From the NCBI GenBank assembly GCA_037957365.1, contig JARHVA010000021.1, positions 8,100,501 to 8,164,500 on the forward strand: DNA of 64,000 nt, in the 5' to 3' direction. How positions within the stretch are numbered: position 1 is the stretch's first letter; every line of letters starts with the position of its first letter. The position numbers were made by a program, and so were the translations under genes. Source of the DNA: Torreya grandis. Its lineage: Eukaryota > Streptophyta > Pinopsida > Cupressales > Taxaceae. A model generated the notes under the pieces. That model made no database searches. It was not told the DNA's origin and was given only the letters and a program-made list of their open reading frames with translations. Below are positions 47,018 to 61,268 of this stretch, one piece after another.

Positions 47018-49517
47018 AAGGTTCTTGATGCTTAGGGTTATGTACCTCTAATTGCACTTAGAATACAAGTAGTTTACTAAAGATATAAAAAGTGGTTTAC
47101 ATGTACAATACGCTACACTAAACTTAATAGATGTGTGCAATTCAAATCTAAGTAGAACACAATAATATAATTGTACATACAAACCAAATTTCATGAAAAA
47201 AAGTATTGAAATGATTTAAAGTGACAAAATTAGGGTTTTGAGATAAATATCAAGTTGTATCAAACAAGTTTATCATTGGAAGCTAAAATCATTTGCAAAT
47301 AGGTCTAGAGAATGGTTTGGAGATAACCCAAAACAATCAGGATATTTGACAACTTTAAAAATTTGCCCACGTGTGTAGCTTATGCTTATGGTCAGTATGT
47401 ACACTCTTGTAAAATGTCTCATTTTTTAAAAAAAACTTCAAAGATGTGTTCCTATACTTCTTTGTTCCATTAACCTTGCTCGCTTTATTTGAATTTGTTG
47501 AATTAATTACTTGAAAATCCTTCTCCTTCCTTGAAACCCTAATCAACTCAAATTACCTTGCAAAACCTTAAAAAATGGTTGTAGTTATGAGGGGCCTATC
47601 TTGATTAGTGTCTTATTCTTTGACAAGTTGGAAACTAGCACTCAACACAAAAATCATGGTGATGTAAGCATTACTCCATATATGCTCTTTCACTACATGA
47701 TCCAAAGTAATGATACAATATGAAAACTTAATATAGATATTTGATGTAATCCATAGACTTTACTCTTCCTTATCAATTTAGGCTTGTTTTTAAGATCTAA
47801 TTACTATTGTAATTTGATCTTCTATTATTTCTTGCTTGTCAATTCCTTGTCCTATATGAACTAATGCAACTATGTATATATGAACATCTCAAATTCAAAT
47901 CAATACTTATCAATGTGTAAGCCAACATACAAAGGGTAGGAAAGCCAACATAATAGGGTATAAAAATCAAATAAATAAAAGGAAGGGGTCATAGGACCCA
48001 CCAAAAGAAGGGACCACATGCATATAATATGCACCTAGTAGAAGGCCAAAAACCCTTAAAACAATGTTTTCAACGTTTCTAGATTATCGGGAGTCATACA
48101 AGGATTAAAAACTATCATTTTATAGGTTTCTTAGTGATTTTAGTTGAATGGTGGTATTCTAATTAGCCTAACGCAAATATAAAGTGGGTTTGAAAATAAA
48201 ACGTAAAGTATGAAAGGTAAACGAGCCCTAGAACATAAGATAAAAAACATGCCAATAAGAGCCTAATATAAACCAATAATCAACACATGCATAAGTACCC
48301 TAAATGAATGCAAACTAACATCTAAAACTTCACCGGGACTAAAATTAGATGTATACATAATGTCCACTTTGGTGTGCATGTGTGCATACATATAAAAGTA
48401 AAATAGCACCTAGAAGAGATTACATAAGATATTAAGGTCAAAACTTATAAGAGTTCTCAAAGCTAATATAGGAAGTGATAATGATCTGAAATTCAAAAGG
48501 AGAGAGGTTACCATATCACAAATTTCAACTCCTACTACTTGCAAAATAAAAAAAACTCCTTCAATATGCATGAGCATCTTGACTAACAAGGTGAAAAACC
48601 CTTAATATTCTAGAGTGATCATATATACTCTTATGTCTAGAATATAAAACTTGTGTACTTACAAACATAAGGAAAAAATTACAAGAAATTCAACATCTAT
48701 ATAGATTGATAATCAATGAATTATGGAAATCGATGAATAAGAAAAAATGACTACACTTAGTTGTATGCCAACTATGAAGTCATCTCTATGGGATCTATAT
48801 CATCTTTGATTGTGCATTTTGTTAACAATACTAAGTCAACTATAAATCATAACTCTTTGGTGAGCACTTATTAATGTAGGAGTAAATTTTAGACACTCAT
48901 ATTTGGTATGAGTCTTATTTGTACATTTTTTGTGTATAACTTTGCATATATGGACTCTAACTTATGAATGGGACACTTATTGGCACTTTCATCTTCGTCT
49001 TACACTCTTTTTCTACTTCATTTAGTTGCATAGATTTTTATTTTATTTTATTTATGATTTTGGGTCTATCAATGGGATCAATGTTCTTGTCTTTTCCATC
49101 TTTGATTATCTATATATTCAAAGTAGTACCGATAAGATATGGATTGTACTAGTTACTAGTAAGGTCCAATGTTATCGACAATGTCCCAGTGTATCTTTCA
49201 GGTATCTTTTGGGCATGGTACCCTTTGAGTTAGATTATTTTATCTTGTTGGGTTGGATTATAATGCTAGTAGTTATGTAATTCAAATTTGAGAGTATTAT
49301 CTATACAAAACCTTGAGGAGAATTTTTGGGACAAGTATTCATTCAAATAAAAAGGTAGACAAAAAGTAAATATACATCTAACTAAATGAATTTTTTATTT
49401 AGCATAGATCTTAAATTTTCTAAGGTAATAAATCTAATTTGCACACATTAACTACATGTTTATATCAAATGAGAGTTTAAGCGAAATTACATCTAGACTT
49501 GCACTCACATGCTTTTG

Positions 49518-49535
49518 CACACACACACACACACA
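49518..49535. repeat. (CA)n microsatellite
   Basis: Nine CA units. Confidence 0.9.
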
Positions 49536-52500
49536 TTATTGGGTAATTACATGTGGTTTGACCCCTCTTTGAAGTCTTTCAAATTATGTAATGCTCAATT
49601 TTCCAATGGGGAGTGGTTTAGGTCAGTCCAAATCACCCTTTTTAACCTATTTTTCAAGTCATCTTGGTGTCAAAAGTGCAAACTAGGGTCTTGAGGCAAA
49701 GAGAAGGAAAATAGAGATTCATGTGCATGATCGAAGGATACTATTTACATAAGATATATCTATAGACACTAGCACATTGATATGAACTGGCAAAGACCAA
49801 CACAATCAAATTGGATAGTAACAAATGTTAAGACCCCCTTCATCGAACTATTTTATTTTTAATCGTTATCATTAATTTAAAAGCTATGGATACATATGAT
49901 TTGTAAGTAGTACCTTTACCTATTTTTGATAATCCCACATGCATGGGAAATAGTAATTGGATACCATAGAATACTATAAATTAGGAGCATAGACTAGTGT
50001 AAAGGCTTTCATAAATTACATTATATTGAGTTTGCTTAAATGAGGTTGTGCCCTCGAAGAAGCCATTTCTATTGTAATACAATTATGTTCTTTTCTAATG
50101 CAATATAATTATCTTTCATTTCATTTGTAGTGTATTTTATTTGTATTTTGGTATTGGTTTAATATGTTTATAGGTGTTTTACCCTAATTTGGTTTTTCAA
50201 CCCTATTATAAAATAAATTTGAAATATAATTCAGATATTAAGATATTGCATTTAAGCATACATCTGAATGTAAAATATTAAAACTAATTACAATTATTTG
50301 ATAAGTTACATATGTTAAATATAGTAAGTACAATAAAGGGATGAGTACTTAGATTTTCTCGGTGACTATCTGACTATGACTATATTATGGAAGTGGATAG
50401 TAGATAAAAACATTCATCTGGTTCATGAACTCTATCTTTTCTACGTAAGGTTGGGTCCATCAATATGGGTTAATATCATTGGTGGATATCGTCTTGTTAT
50501 GGTCAATATTTACTTGTGCAAAAATGAGAAACTATGACTGTAGAATCATTTCACCTATCTTTGTATGTTTTATATGTGTTATCCCAAACTCTACTGATGT
50601 GTGCAACTCTAAAAATCAATCTCCTTCACTTTGAAACCCTTTCGAGGGATAGAAACCTACAAAAACTAAGAAAGTGCAATGGGTTAAGTTGACTCTAATC
50701 ACCCTCATTTTATGATTGACTATTGCCTACGTATTCGATAATTTAAGATGGTAAATCAAGCCACATGTAGTTCTCCCACCTTGTATTATTATGCAATTTT
50801 TATTCTTTATTATATGTATGTAGTTAATGATTTGGTTTTTATACTTTAAATTTTTTATTTTTACTTGGATTTAGTGTGATTCAGACTTGGCTTGTGATAT
50901 ATTCACAATAATGGGAAGAATAGAATAATTTTATTCAATATGCAACAATGTATAGATGTGTAGCAAATAAGTGCCAAATCCCTTTTGAATGATACCTTAA
51001 TTTGTTAATGTATGAGTCCAATTGGGTGATTTCTCATGCCACCAACATGCTAGGTAGATGAGTCGACCCATAAGAATGTTTTAGATTTGAAAAAAATGGA
51101 ATAGGGTTAGATTCGACCAAATCTAGTAAATATCAATTTGCGATACTAACAACACTGATATGTGTATAAGTGTACTAAACTGAGGGTCTAAATATGTCTA
51201 TGTAGGGTATTTAGCATTTTTCTTTAGTCACTCAAATTTGTTCATCAATACTTGACAATGTCAATTTTGGCCCACTTTCACTTTAATTGACTTGAGTAAT
51301 TAATTTGGACCTATTTCACCACTTCACTTTATCCTAAGTACCTATATAGACCTATCACTTTCTAATTTGCTATCTTACACCTACATAAATGTTCTTAATT
51401 ATTAAAAACTTCTCTAAGTATCTCTAAAAACATCCCAAATCTTAAATTTTACACATCACCCTTCAAGATAGGTTTAACTAATATGGGTCCATAGTGAAAG
51501 TTGGGCTTGATCCCTATGGGTCGATTTGGTCCTCCACCTTTCCAACATTTAATTTTAAAATTACACCCTTTCTTTCAAGTTGGTATGTATTTTTAGGATA
51601 GGTATCAAAAGGTTTCCCCCTTTTATATTTTTATAAAGACATATCTAAGTCATATATTCTAGCATTAGACATTTTCAATATTGAGGCACACTTATACTAT
51701 TGCACCCTAAGCAAAGATTACATATTCTTTCAAACTTTGATTCTAATCATTGGAAGTAGTCCTTATCAAAGTCAAGAGCCTATTCTATCCAAGTCAAGCA
51801 AAACATTAACAAGTATTCAAGCCATCTATAGATGTATACATGTAGTAAAAAGAGAAAAATTACACAAAGCACTCTAAGTTGGATATCTACATGATCTTGA
51901 TTTCCCTCATGAGTAATATATACATAGGTAATGATCAATCATCATGGGAGTGATTGGAGTTAGCTCAGCCCATTACACTTCCCCTTTTTTCTTTACATGT
52001 TTTCAATTATTGCAAACTCTATTAGGGTTTTAAATTTGAAGAAGTCGTTTACACATCATCCACATGCATTTAAGGATCAAATTTATGCACACAAGCATGT
52101 TTTAAGCTGGTGTAAGTGACTATGCCCTAATTTTCCATATTTTATATGGAAGATAGAATTGACCATTAGAGGATAGTAGTGTTGGTTGATATTGTCCCCT
52201 TTTTAATGATCTTGGCCCTCATTAGTTGCAGTCACAGTTCCAATTGCATATGCAGGATAAGTCTAAGTTGATTATTTCTAACCATCTGTCATTCACACAT
52301 AGTCAAGGTATAAAAAGATAAGTTCTCTTATGTTAATCATATATAGCCTTATATAATTTGATCGTGTTTCATCTATTTCAGTGTTTTGATTTCATTTTGC
52401 TTGTTGCAAGTGAATTACAACCTTTACTATATTGATATTCATTTTATCTTAATTATAATTAATATACCAATTAATTCCAAACTCTAATAAAACATATTGG

Positions 52501-53348
52501 TGAACTGACATTTTATTCTAACATTTCTTCAAAAAAGTTCTATGGTTTAGTTAAATTCCTAGGCATCTGATACTAAACAAAAAAAATTCAACCTTGGATC
52601 TAATATGTGACACTAAAATAATTTACTTCCAACCTCATATTTAATAATGAACATTAAAAATACTTTTTTTTAACCTTAGATATGATATCTGACACTAAGA
52701 GCACTTTCTTTTGACCTTAGATTTTAGGGGAATTTACTAATCTCTGTACACACAAAAAATTCTTTTTAAATCTAAATTTTATTTTCCTATTTTTCTCATT
52801 TACAAAGAATATATGGCCATATTGGATGATTTTATTTTGCTTCAAGCTTTTCTATTTTTCATTACATGTTGTCTTCCCTTAACAAGGAATATCATTAACA
52901 ATCATGTAATAAAATGAATCAAATCACATGTTAAGAACCAAACACCATTAATGTAAATCTTTGTAAAGTCAAGGATGACATGGGAACAAGAACACACATA
53001 CATTCAAGACACTATAATGCTCACTTTGCACCCTTTTAATGGGCTTATTATGAACATATATAATGATATGGATTATGACTCTAATTCTGATAAAGCAAAA
53101 ATATTTGATCCTGTTGATGCAAAATAAATTGGTGATTATCTTCATGCCCACTCAAAGGAAATTGACTCTTTCTTATTTGTGGCTAGACAAGATCAAAATA
53201 AACATGTTCATGCTATCACATCATAAGAACAAAATGATTATGTTGGTAATATTGATCAACCTCTTATCAACCCTACCATAATTATTGCTACCTCTATTAG
53301 ATAGTGTTATTACATCTACACTTTTGGGTTTGGGGGAAACATAAGGCT

Positions 53349-53453
<105 letters not shown>

Positions 53454-53901
53454 TGCCTAACCAAATGACTCATACAGAGCCTTTGATAGCTACTTATACT
53501 ACATCATCCATCACGCCTACTATACAATCCCTCATGTACACTATTTTAGTTTTGCACGCTAAGGTGTTGTAGTAAGAGCAAGGTATACCAAAATTTAGCC
53601 AATTAATGGATTCACAAGCCCTACTTCATAATACCTTAGCACCTAATATTGCATCATATCCTTCACCTGTAAGATTTTTAGCTCCTAAAGTTACACTATA
53701 CGAGGGTAAATGATATTCAAAATAACATATTCAATATTTTCATGCAACATGTTTGTATTGTGCTTTCAATGACAAGTTGTTAACCAAATTATTTATGAGA
53801 AGCCTAAAATAACATACCTTGCATTAGTTTTATGATCTACCTATTCAATCATTCAAAGCATTCAATCCATTAGTAGATCAATTTCTCAAGCATTTTACTA
53901 T

Positions 53902-54279
53902 CAACAATGATGAAATGTTTTTTTATACACAAAATTTCAAGCTTAAACAAGGAACTAATGAGTCTATTAGTGATTATGCACTTCATTACAAGACTATACT
54001 AGGTAAAATGACTAATACCTTAGCATATAATGAATTACAATATATATTCAAACAAAGTTTACTTTCACCTTTAAATGAGTCAATCAATTTCAATAATGAT
54101 GAAAAGTTTTTTTATGCACAAATTTCCAAGATTAAATAAGAAAATAATGAACCTATTAGTGATTAAGCACTTCATTACAAGACCATGCTTGGTAAAATGA
54201 CTAACACCTTGGCATATAATGAATTACAATATATACTCAAACAAAGTTTACTTGCACCTTTAAACGAGTCAATCAATTT
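53902..54279 (+). repeat. 189-bp in-frame tandem duplication
   Basis: Units 53902-54090 and 54091-54279, 63 codons each, share AATGACTAATACCTTAGCAT-type sequence with scattered substitutions. Both units are readable in the same frame; the second has two stops. Confidence 0.92.
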
Positions 54280-54844
54280 CAAAGTTTAATTTGAAACATA
54301 GAAAGCATAATTGCATTAAGAAAATTTTGAATAGTGAAGACCATCTCATTTATGATAGAGACCGAATCAATCAAGAGAGTGTAAAGTTTTTTAAAAAATT
54401 GTTCAAGAATTATTTCAAAAGAAACATAAGATTTGAACAAGAATTCCTTCATGTAATTCTTGAATTGGTGGAGCAAGAGGATAATGAATCACTTACAACT
54501 ACCACTTATAATGAAGGTCTCAAATTTAATATTTTCAAAATGAATCCAGACAAAGCTCTTGGTCCAGATGGTTTTTTGATTGCTTTTTTCCAAAAAAATT
54601 GGGACATCAAAGGTGATGATATGGTTGAGGTTGTTAACGAATTCTTTACTTCAGCCCAAATGTTAAAAGAATTTAATCACACCTTTATTGTGTTAATCCC
54701 TAAGAAGGAAGGAGTGATATTTTTTTTAGATTTTTCTTCTATCAGCTTATGTAATTCCATTTATAAAATCATCACGAAGTTGATCTTAATAAGGTTGCAA
54801 CCAATAATGGAAACTATTATTTCAAACCCAACAAGGGGGTTTTG
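54280..54844 (+). pseudogene. LINE RT, first piece
   Basis: RT fingers: HRKHNCIKKILN, FKMNPDKALGPDGF, FFQKNWDIKGDDMVE, HTFIVLIPKKEG, SISLCNSIYKIITKLI. It ends at NPTRGF, where a one-base loss shifts the QQGGF block, immediately before the insertion. Confidence 0.88.
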
Positions 54845-56328
54845 TGATGCAGGAACATCCTTATAGGCCAAGAAGAATACTTAGTTTTCACAAATTTTTG
54901 TTTGTGTCATGTTTGGTTAGACTAAGGTAGTCATGTTTAGGTCATTTGATAGCTTTTTATTAGAGTTTTTGGTCTCTAAGACCCTTCCAAGGGGTTTCCC
55001 GCCAAAACCTTCATTTCAAACTTTCAAATTTTGAACTAGCTATTAGGCTAACCAAATGATAATATAATGGTATTGGGGTATGTTTGGGACCTCCTATAAC
55101 TTTTTGGTTAGTGATTTTAGTCCTATAACTTATTTTAGAGTCTTTTCTCTCATTTTGTTATGGTAGCTTAAAAATGACTTCTTTTTAGCTTGTTCAAAAC
55201 CTTCAGTATTTTCAAGTTCATCTTTGGTAGTTATGGATTGTTCCTAAAATGATAGAAATAATTGATGTAATATTTATAGAATTAAGAGTCATTGGGTACA
55301 AATGGAATTGAAGAAAAGAAGTTTTATGCTCCAATAAATAGTTGTGAATGTGAAACTCCTGCTACAACCTTACACAGAATGGAAGGTTAAATGAATGAAT
55401 GAATAATGATTGTATAGGTTGATGGATAGAGATTGAAAGAGACATTGTATTGGTTTAATAATAGAAATAAATATTTTTTGTGATACACATCTATAGATAA
55501 AAATAACAAAAGCATACTTTTTGTTTTTATGTATGCAGACAATTTGAACCAACTACAAAATTATGAGTCTAATCTTCAAGTACAAACCTCAATCCAATTC
55601 TATCATGGATGATAAATAGATAGAGAAAAATTAAAAATTTAAATATCATTGTTTCAGTCTCATATTACCTACAAGTAAGAAAATTTGTTCCGTTTACTTT
55701 TGAATTATGTGTTCATGTTAGACTCAATCAACTGTAAAAGGCAGAGTTGAGCATTTTCTTGTGTTTTCATGGTGAAGAGGTAATTATAAGTTGGAATAAC
55801 CAATAGAGAGGGTGATAACATATTAGATAGACATTACATAATAGGAAAAAAGTGTTGAAACTCTTAGAAATCCAAATTATTCAATTTTTTAGGCTCTAGG
55901 GTGACCTAGAAACCTAGAAATTAGGGTTTGGATCCTAGAATGATTTTCAACTGTTGAAATCTTTTGAATTTTTGTAATTTGCTTTGTTTCAACCCTATAC
56001 AAATGTTCCAAGTGGTTTTAGCATTTTACTAGTTTTTTTCTATATTGTGCTTGTAAGGAAGGCTAGAATAGGCCTAATTTGCCCTAGAAGAAAATAGGGG
56101 TAAAAGAGGAAAGTGAGACAGAAGTAGAATTAGGTCATGAAACTTATTGAGGGTCAATAATATCCAAAAGGGTATCTAGAAAAGCTATCATTTTATTTTT
56201 AAAGTTCTTAAATTTTTTTTATAAGTGGAATTAGTGTTGTAGAAGGGTTACAAGACCTAATACACAAGAAGGATAAAAGTTGTTAGAAAAGATTCTTGGA
56301 AAGAGATTATTTGGGATACTCTGCATCA
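54845..56328. mobile_element. 1,484-bp insertion with LTR-like ends
   Basis: It begins TGATGCAG and ends CTGCATCA, perfect 8-bp inverted ends of TG...CA form. Flanks are TTTTG (54840-54844) and TTTTA (56329-56333). Its removal joins the RT block ...GGGGGTTTT to ATCCATGGTAGA, restoring the GGF-I-HGRQ motif. No coding sequence inside. Probably a solo LTR; a DNA transposon with a 5-bp duplication is the alternative. Confidence 0.78.
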
Positions 56329-57738
56329 TTTTATCCATGGTAGACAAATACAAGATGGTATTATTATTTTTCATGAATCTATTCACTCCATGGATAAGAG
56401 TAATAGTGTTGTAATGATTTTAAAATTAGACATGGCAAAGGCATATGATAAACTAGATTGGAGTTTTTTAGATAGAGTCTTGACTCAATTTGGATTTCAA
56501 GAGAAATTCCAAAAAATTATTAGATATTGCATATCTACTTGTATGTTCTCTATGCTTGTGAATGGTATTTTCCAAGGTTTTTTCAAAAGTGGCAAGGGTG
56601 TAAGGTAAGGGGATCACCTATCCCCTTTCCTATTCATCATCATGGCAAAATTTCTTAATAGATTTATCTCAAAAGCAATGAAATCAATAGACCTAAAAGG
56701 ATTCAAACTAAAAAGACATGTTGAGCCTATTTCCCATCAATAATTTTTGGATGACACCAATCTTTTGGCTAAGGCTTCTATTCAAGAAATTGGAGTGTTA
56801 AAAATATATATGGTTGTGTATGAACATGCCTCAATCATAAGGTTAATTTTGATAAGAGCTCAATATATTTATTTAACACCTTATTGGATAGACAAAATAG
56901 AATTGCACAATTAATGGGCTTCTAAATCAAATATTTGCCTTCTTCTTACCTTGGCATGCCTCTCTTGAGCAATCATCTTTCAATTTCTACCTAGAATCCA
57001 TTAATTAAAAGATTTCAAAAGAAGTTAACAGGCTGGAAAGGTGAGCATCTCTCTTAGGTGGGCAAACTTTTGTTAATCAAAAGTGTTTTTCAAAGCCTCC
57101 TAGTTTACCTCCTTTCTCTTTTTAGTCTTCCAAAGAGAATAGAAGATAAGATTATTAAAATTCAAAGGACTTTTCTTTGGACTAGAATTGAAGAGAGAAA
57201 TAGATTTCATCTTGATGCATGGAACAAAGTTTGTACTCTAAAAAAGTATGGAGGTCTTGGTCTAATAAAATTTCATCTGATGAAAAAAGTGCTCCTCTCA
57301 AAGTTTGTATGGAGTTTTGTTAAAGAGAACAACACTTGGTTAAAATCTTGAGTTTCAAATATCTAGAGGGCAGGAATCTGATGTGCTTTTTTTAAGAGGA
57401 CCAATTTTTCAGGGGTTCACATTTATGAAATTTCTTGATTTATAATAAAGATATCATATCCATAGGGTCTAAGTTATAGATTGGTAATGGTTTGAAGGTT
57501 GAATTTTGGAAATATTTTTGGGTCTTAGATCAACCTCTTAGTCAATTAGATCCTTGAAAACATTTACAAGAGCATATCCAAAATAAGTATGGATGTGAGG
57601 TCCATGAATACTGACAGATGGTTGAAGGGGTGAAAACTTTGAAAACTTTGATTATAAAAAATTTGAATTAGGAGGATACCATCACAGTACATAATTTGAA
57701 TAGTCTATTGATAAATTTTCACTTTCCAACCATCAACA
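56329..57738 (+). pseudogene. LINE RT palm, thumb and linker
   Basis: IHGRQIQDGIIIFHESIHSM, LDMAKAYDKLDWSFL (palm motif A), a weak catalytic FLDDTN near 56743-56760, and GKLLLIKSVFQSLLVYLLSL then IQRTFLWTR and KYGGLGLIKF near 57058-57270. The last part (57360-57738) holds GLKVEFWKYFW and ends FHFPTIN just before the CAACA target site. Several stops. Confidence 0.85.
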
Positions 57739-60700
57739 TGTTGAAAGTAGCTACTAAGAGGGGGGTGAATCAATATACAACAATGCACATTCAATTTCAA
57801 AACCATTCCATCATTCATCAACTTAATCTAGCAACATAAATGTGAAAGCACATGCATCCAAAGCATGAACAAGATCATACATCACATCAACATAACATCT
57901 ATATGGGAAACCTTCTTGGGGGATAAAACCCACTGAACCCTGCAAGATGGACTATAGTCTTATAATGACAAGATCCAATTTAGATCAGCTTCAACTGATC
58001 AAGGAACTACCATCCCTTATTTATTAATACTACAATCCCATGAGGAGCTACTACACCTATCTAGCTGAGCAACCACAACAAATAGAGCTTTAGCAAGTTT
58101 CACCTTACAAGGAGGATACAACCCCCTAAATGTTGAGTAGCCACAACAACACTTATGAGCATCTCCATCTTTAAATTGATGTCTTCAACACCTGATGATG
58201 GACCTATGATTATAAATCTTTACATTCACTCTTTCATCCAACACTCCCTGTTGGCCAAATCACATTACATGCTTAAACTAATACACAAATATCAATTAGG
58301 ACACATTGCATATCCCAACTAACCCCACTCTTCAACTCTTCACTCACACTTAATTTTTAAATCTATAAGAGCACTATTATGACATCATAAATATAACCTA
58401 CAATTCATACACACCATTATCAACCTAATCTACCCTTCAACCCATCCATTGGGCACACACAACCTTCACCTTGCCTTTGCTCACCACACACACTCTCTCA
58501 AATAACCTCTTGAGCATACTCATTCATTCTTCCTCTTCTAGGCTTATTAGGTCCAATGACCTATGTGATCACCTTCATCACCTTGATCAAATAATCATGT
58601 CTTATCCTCTTCACTTGCTAGTGGTCCTCACTAACCTATACCTTCTCTTTCAAAGGTTCTCTCCTTCACTTGACTCCACGTTTGTACAACAAGAACTAAT
58701 AGGCCAAACAGGCCTTGTACATAAACCATGCTCTTGGTATAACCCATCTTGGTTGGCCAAGATGCTTACCACACTTTTTACAACTTTGAAATAGGTCCTC
58801 ATACATATTACATGTAAGAACCACATACTCCATAGGTTGGCCAATGCCTCATTACCTCCAAACCACCATTAGGTCTTGGTGAGACCTAAAACCATTAGGC
58901 CTTCATACTCACACATTACATGTGAGACTACTTGGACCACCTTCATACTTTACCAAAGATTTTAACATATCAAACATATCTCCAATATCCCCTTTCTCAA
59001 TCCCACATGTTTCCATGCCATCTGGAATACCAACTCCACACTTATATCTACCTATTAGGTCTCTTAGCTCTTCAGGTCTTCATACACAAAAAACACAGTC
59101 TCAAACATCTAAACGAACTAATAAAATGTTTCACATATCCATATAATTATATCACATGGGTTAACCCTTCAGGACCTCAAATATACCTCCATTTATTTTA
59201 GACACATCAACACATGTTTTAAGCATGCAAAATAACATACACAATATGACTAGTCAGACTAGTCATATATAGTCAATATATTTAAACTCTTCATATCTGA
59301 TCAAAATAATATCATGAAAAAAATTACTTATTATAAGCCTTATATACTTATATAACATCTTCATGCTCATTTTATTCTTCAACTCTACTCATAACACCTT
59401 CAACTTACTTCTGCAAAATGGTCACTCAAACTGCCAGTGTATTTAACAAACACAGTCAACTTCTATGTCTTTGATCATACAAAATATAGATTGGTCAAAC
59501 CTAAATTACCAAAAAAATTATCATTATGGATTTTAAAACACTCTCTAATATATAATTCATCATGAGACATCTAGATATCATCAAGACGAACTCAATTATC
59601 CTTCTCGAGTCATTTGCAGAACATAATCAAACATATAGTCATCTTTGGACACTTATAACTCTGACTGTACACACTTTCAAACCTTAAAATATATATTTAC
59701 AAATTCACCTTTGAGTCTTCTACAATTTAATTTTTACACTACGAGCAAATTCATCTTAGATCAAAAGTTATAGCCAAAATACAAAGCACTAGTTTTTCAT
59801 TTGTAAGATTCAAATATTCAAATGCAAACGGTCACAGTTAAACCTTAGTCACTTTGATTACATATCATGTCCTCTCATATTAGATTAAAAATGCACCATA
59901 TATATTATTGTAAGGATCTCAAACTTTACTTTTCATATCTCATCATTGGATCTTCATCTTCAATATTTGACTTAATGCACTTCGTTGATTGCCTATACGT
60001 AGCATGGTCTTTATCTGTGTTAAACATTGGACACCTTGAAATCATTTTACTCAATATGCACTGTTGATCTATATATATATGAACATCCACTCACCACTAT
60101 ATTTTATAATAATTTTGATATTTACCTCTTCTCAACATTAAACTTCAAACACTTGTCCCCATCTCATTGCTTCCTGACACCTTGGAACAAATACGCTTTG
60201 TTGATCCTTTTATAAGGAGCTCGATCTTTAACTTCATTAAACAACAAAAACTTTGACCCATTTGAATCAACATAAACCATACATATTCATTTTATCACCC
60301 ATGATCCATTAAATCTCCATTTGGTCTTGATATTTAACATCATTCAAAATAGACTAAGTATGGGGACCATTGTTATCTACCTAAAAGGTTAACTTTGCAC
60401 AATCATATCTTTTACCTCGCTCACTTGCATGATCTCAATTTTTAACCATATTATATTAATTCATAGGTGAATCCAAAAATGTGCCAAAATTATCATGAAA
60501 CATTTTCATGTGTGAGATACAACTCCATTAATCTTCTCACTCAGATTTTTCTTCCATAGAGCCAACTATGTCAAGCACTATCTAGAAGGCCAACTTTACA
60601 CATGCATATCTTTTGATGAAATTCATTGCATGACCTAAAACTTAGTGAAAATAAAATAGTTACAAAATTTAATAAAATCATATGATCATTTTTTCATGAT

Positions 60701-61268
60701 ACGTTCATGCGTGTAAAATATAATACCATTAACATGCCTACTCAGCTTTTCTTGCCACATTGCAGATTTAGCTAAGTATGGGAAAACATTGTCAAAATGC
60801 CTAGGAGCCCAACTTTTCACTTACATATCTTATGTTTCAATTCATCACATGACCTTAAAGTTATAATATATCAACCAATCTTACATTTTATCACAACCAT
60901 ATGACCAACTTCCCTTGACTCATCCACATGTGGCAATGGTGACATCAACAAACTACCTACTCAAATTTTCTACCACTAGACCCAAAATGTCTATAAAATG
61001 ATCAACCAAATGAAATAAAATCATGAAAAAAATAAATAAAATCATTCTTGACATCTGATAGGACCCCTTTCACCTGCACAATACTTCAAACTCATACCTA
61101 ATCATCTCAAACGATGTCAAAACTTAAGATCAACCAAGCCTCCTTCAAGCATACTATGACAAACACATTACACACTTTATCATTGTCACTTAGACTATCA
61201 AGTCACTTCATCCACTCATCTAGAAACCTCCATGAAATCATCATGACATCATTGACAATTATCCAACA
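57739..61268. mobile_element. 3,530-bp solo LTR-like insertion
   Basis: It begins TGTTGAAAGTAG and ends ATCCAACA (TGTTG/CAACA inverted ends). The 5-bp direct repeat CAACA flanks it perfectly (57734-57738, 61269-61273). Deleting it plus one repeat makes the LINE frame continue ...FPTIN|NDDQLV without a shift. No gag or pol inside and no internal repeat of its ends, so it looks like a solo LTR left by recombination. It contains the AAGAGGGGGGTGAATCA phrase common near the starts of plant LTRs. Confidence 0.82.

Larger units (their letters stand above)
43650..52990. other. 9.3-kb gene-free stretch
   Basis: No recognised gene, exon or complete transposon. It contains simple repeats at 46971-47013 and 49518-49535, a small duplicated phrase (TTGGAATGGATTTTTTGTAG at about 46138 and 46199), and three diverged copies of an AACCTTRGAT...GACACTAA phrase near 52560-52720. 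A TGTTAAGACCCCC start near 49826 with a TATA-like CTATAAATT near 49973 could be an LTR fragment, but no end was found. Confidence 0.5.

Noticed and set aside
49826..50210. LTR beginning TGTTAAGACCCCC
   Set aside because: No matching end, partner LTR or duplication could be found.
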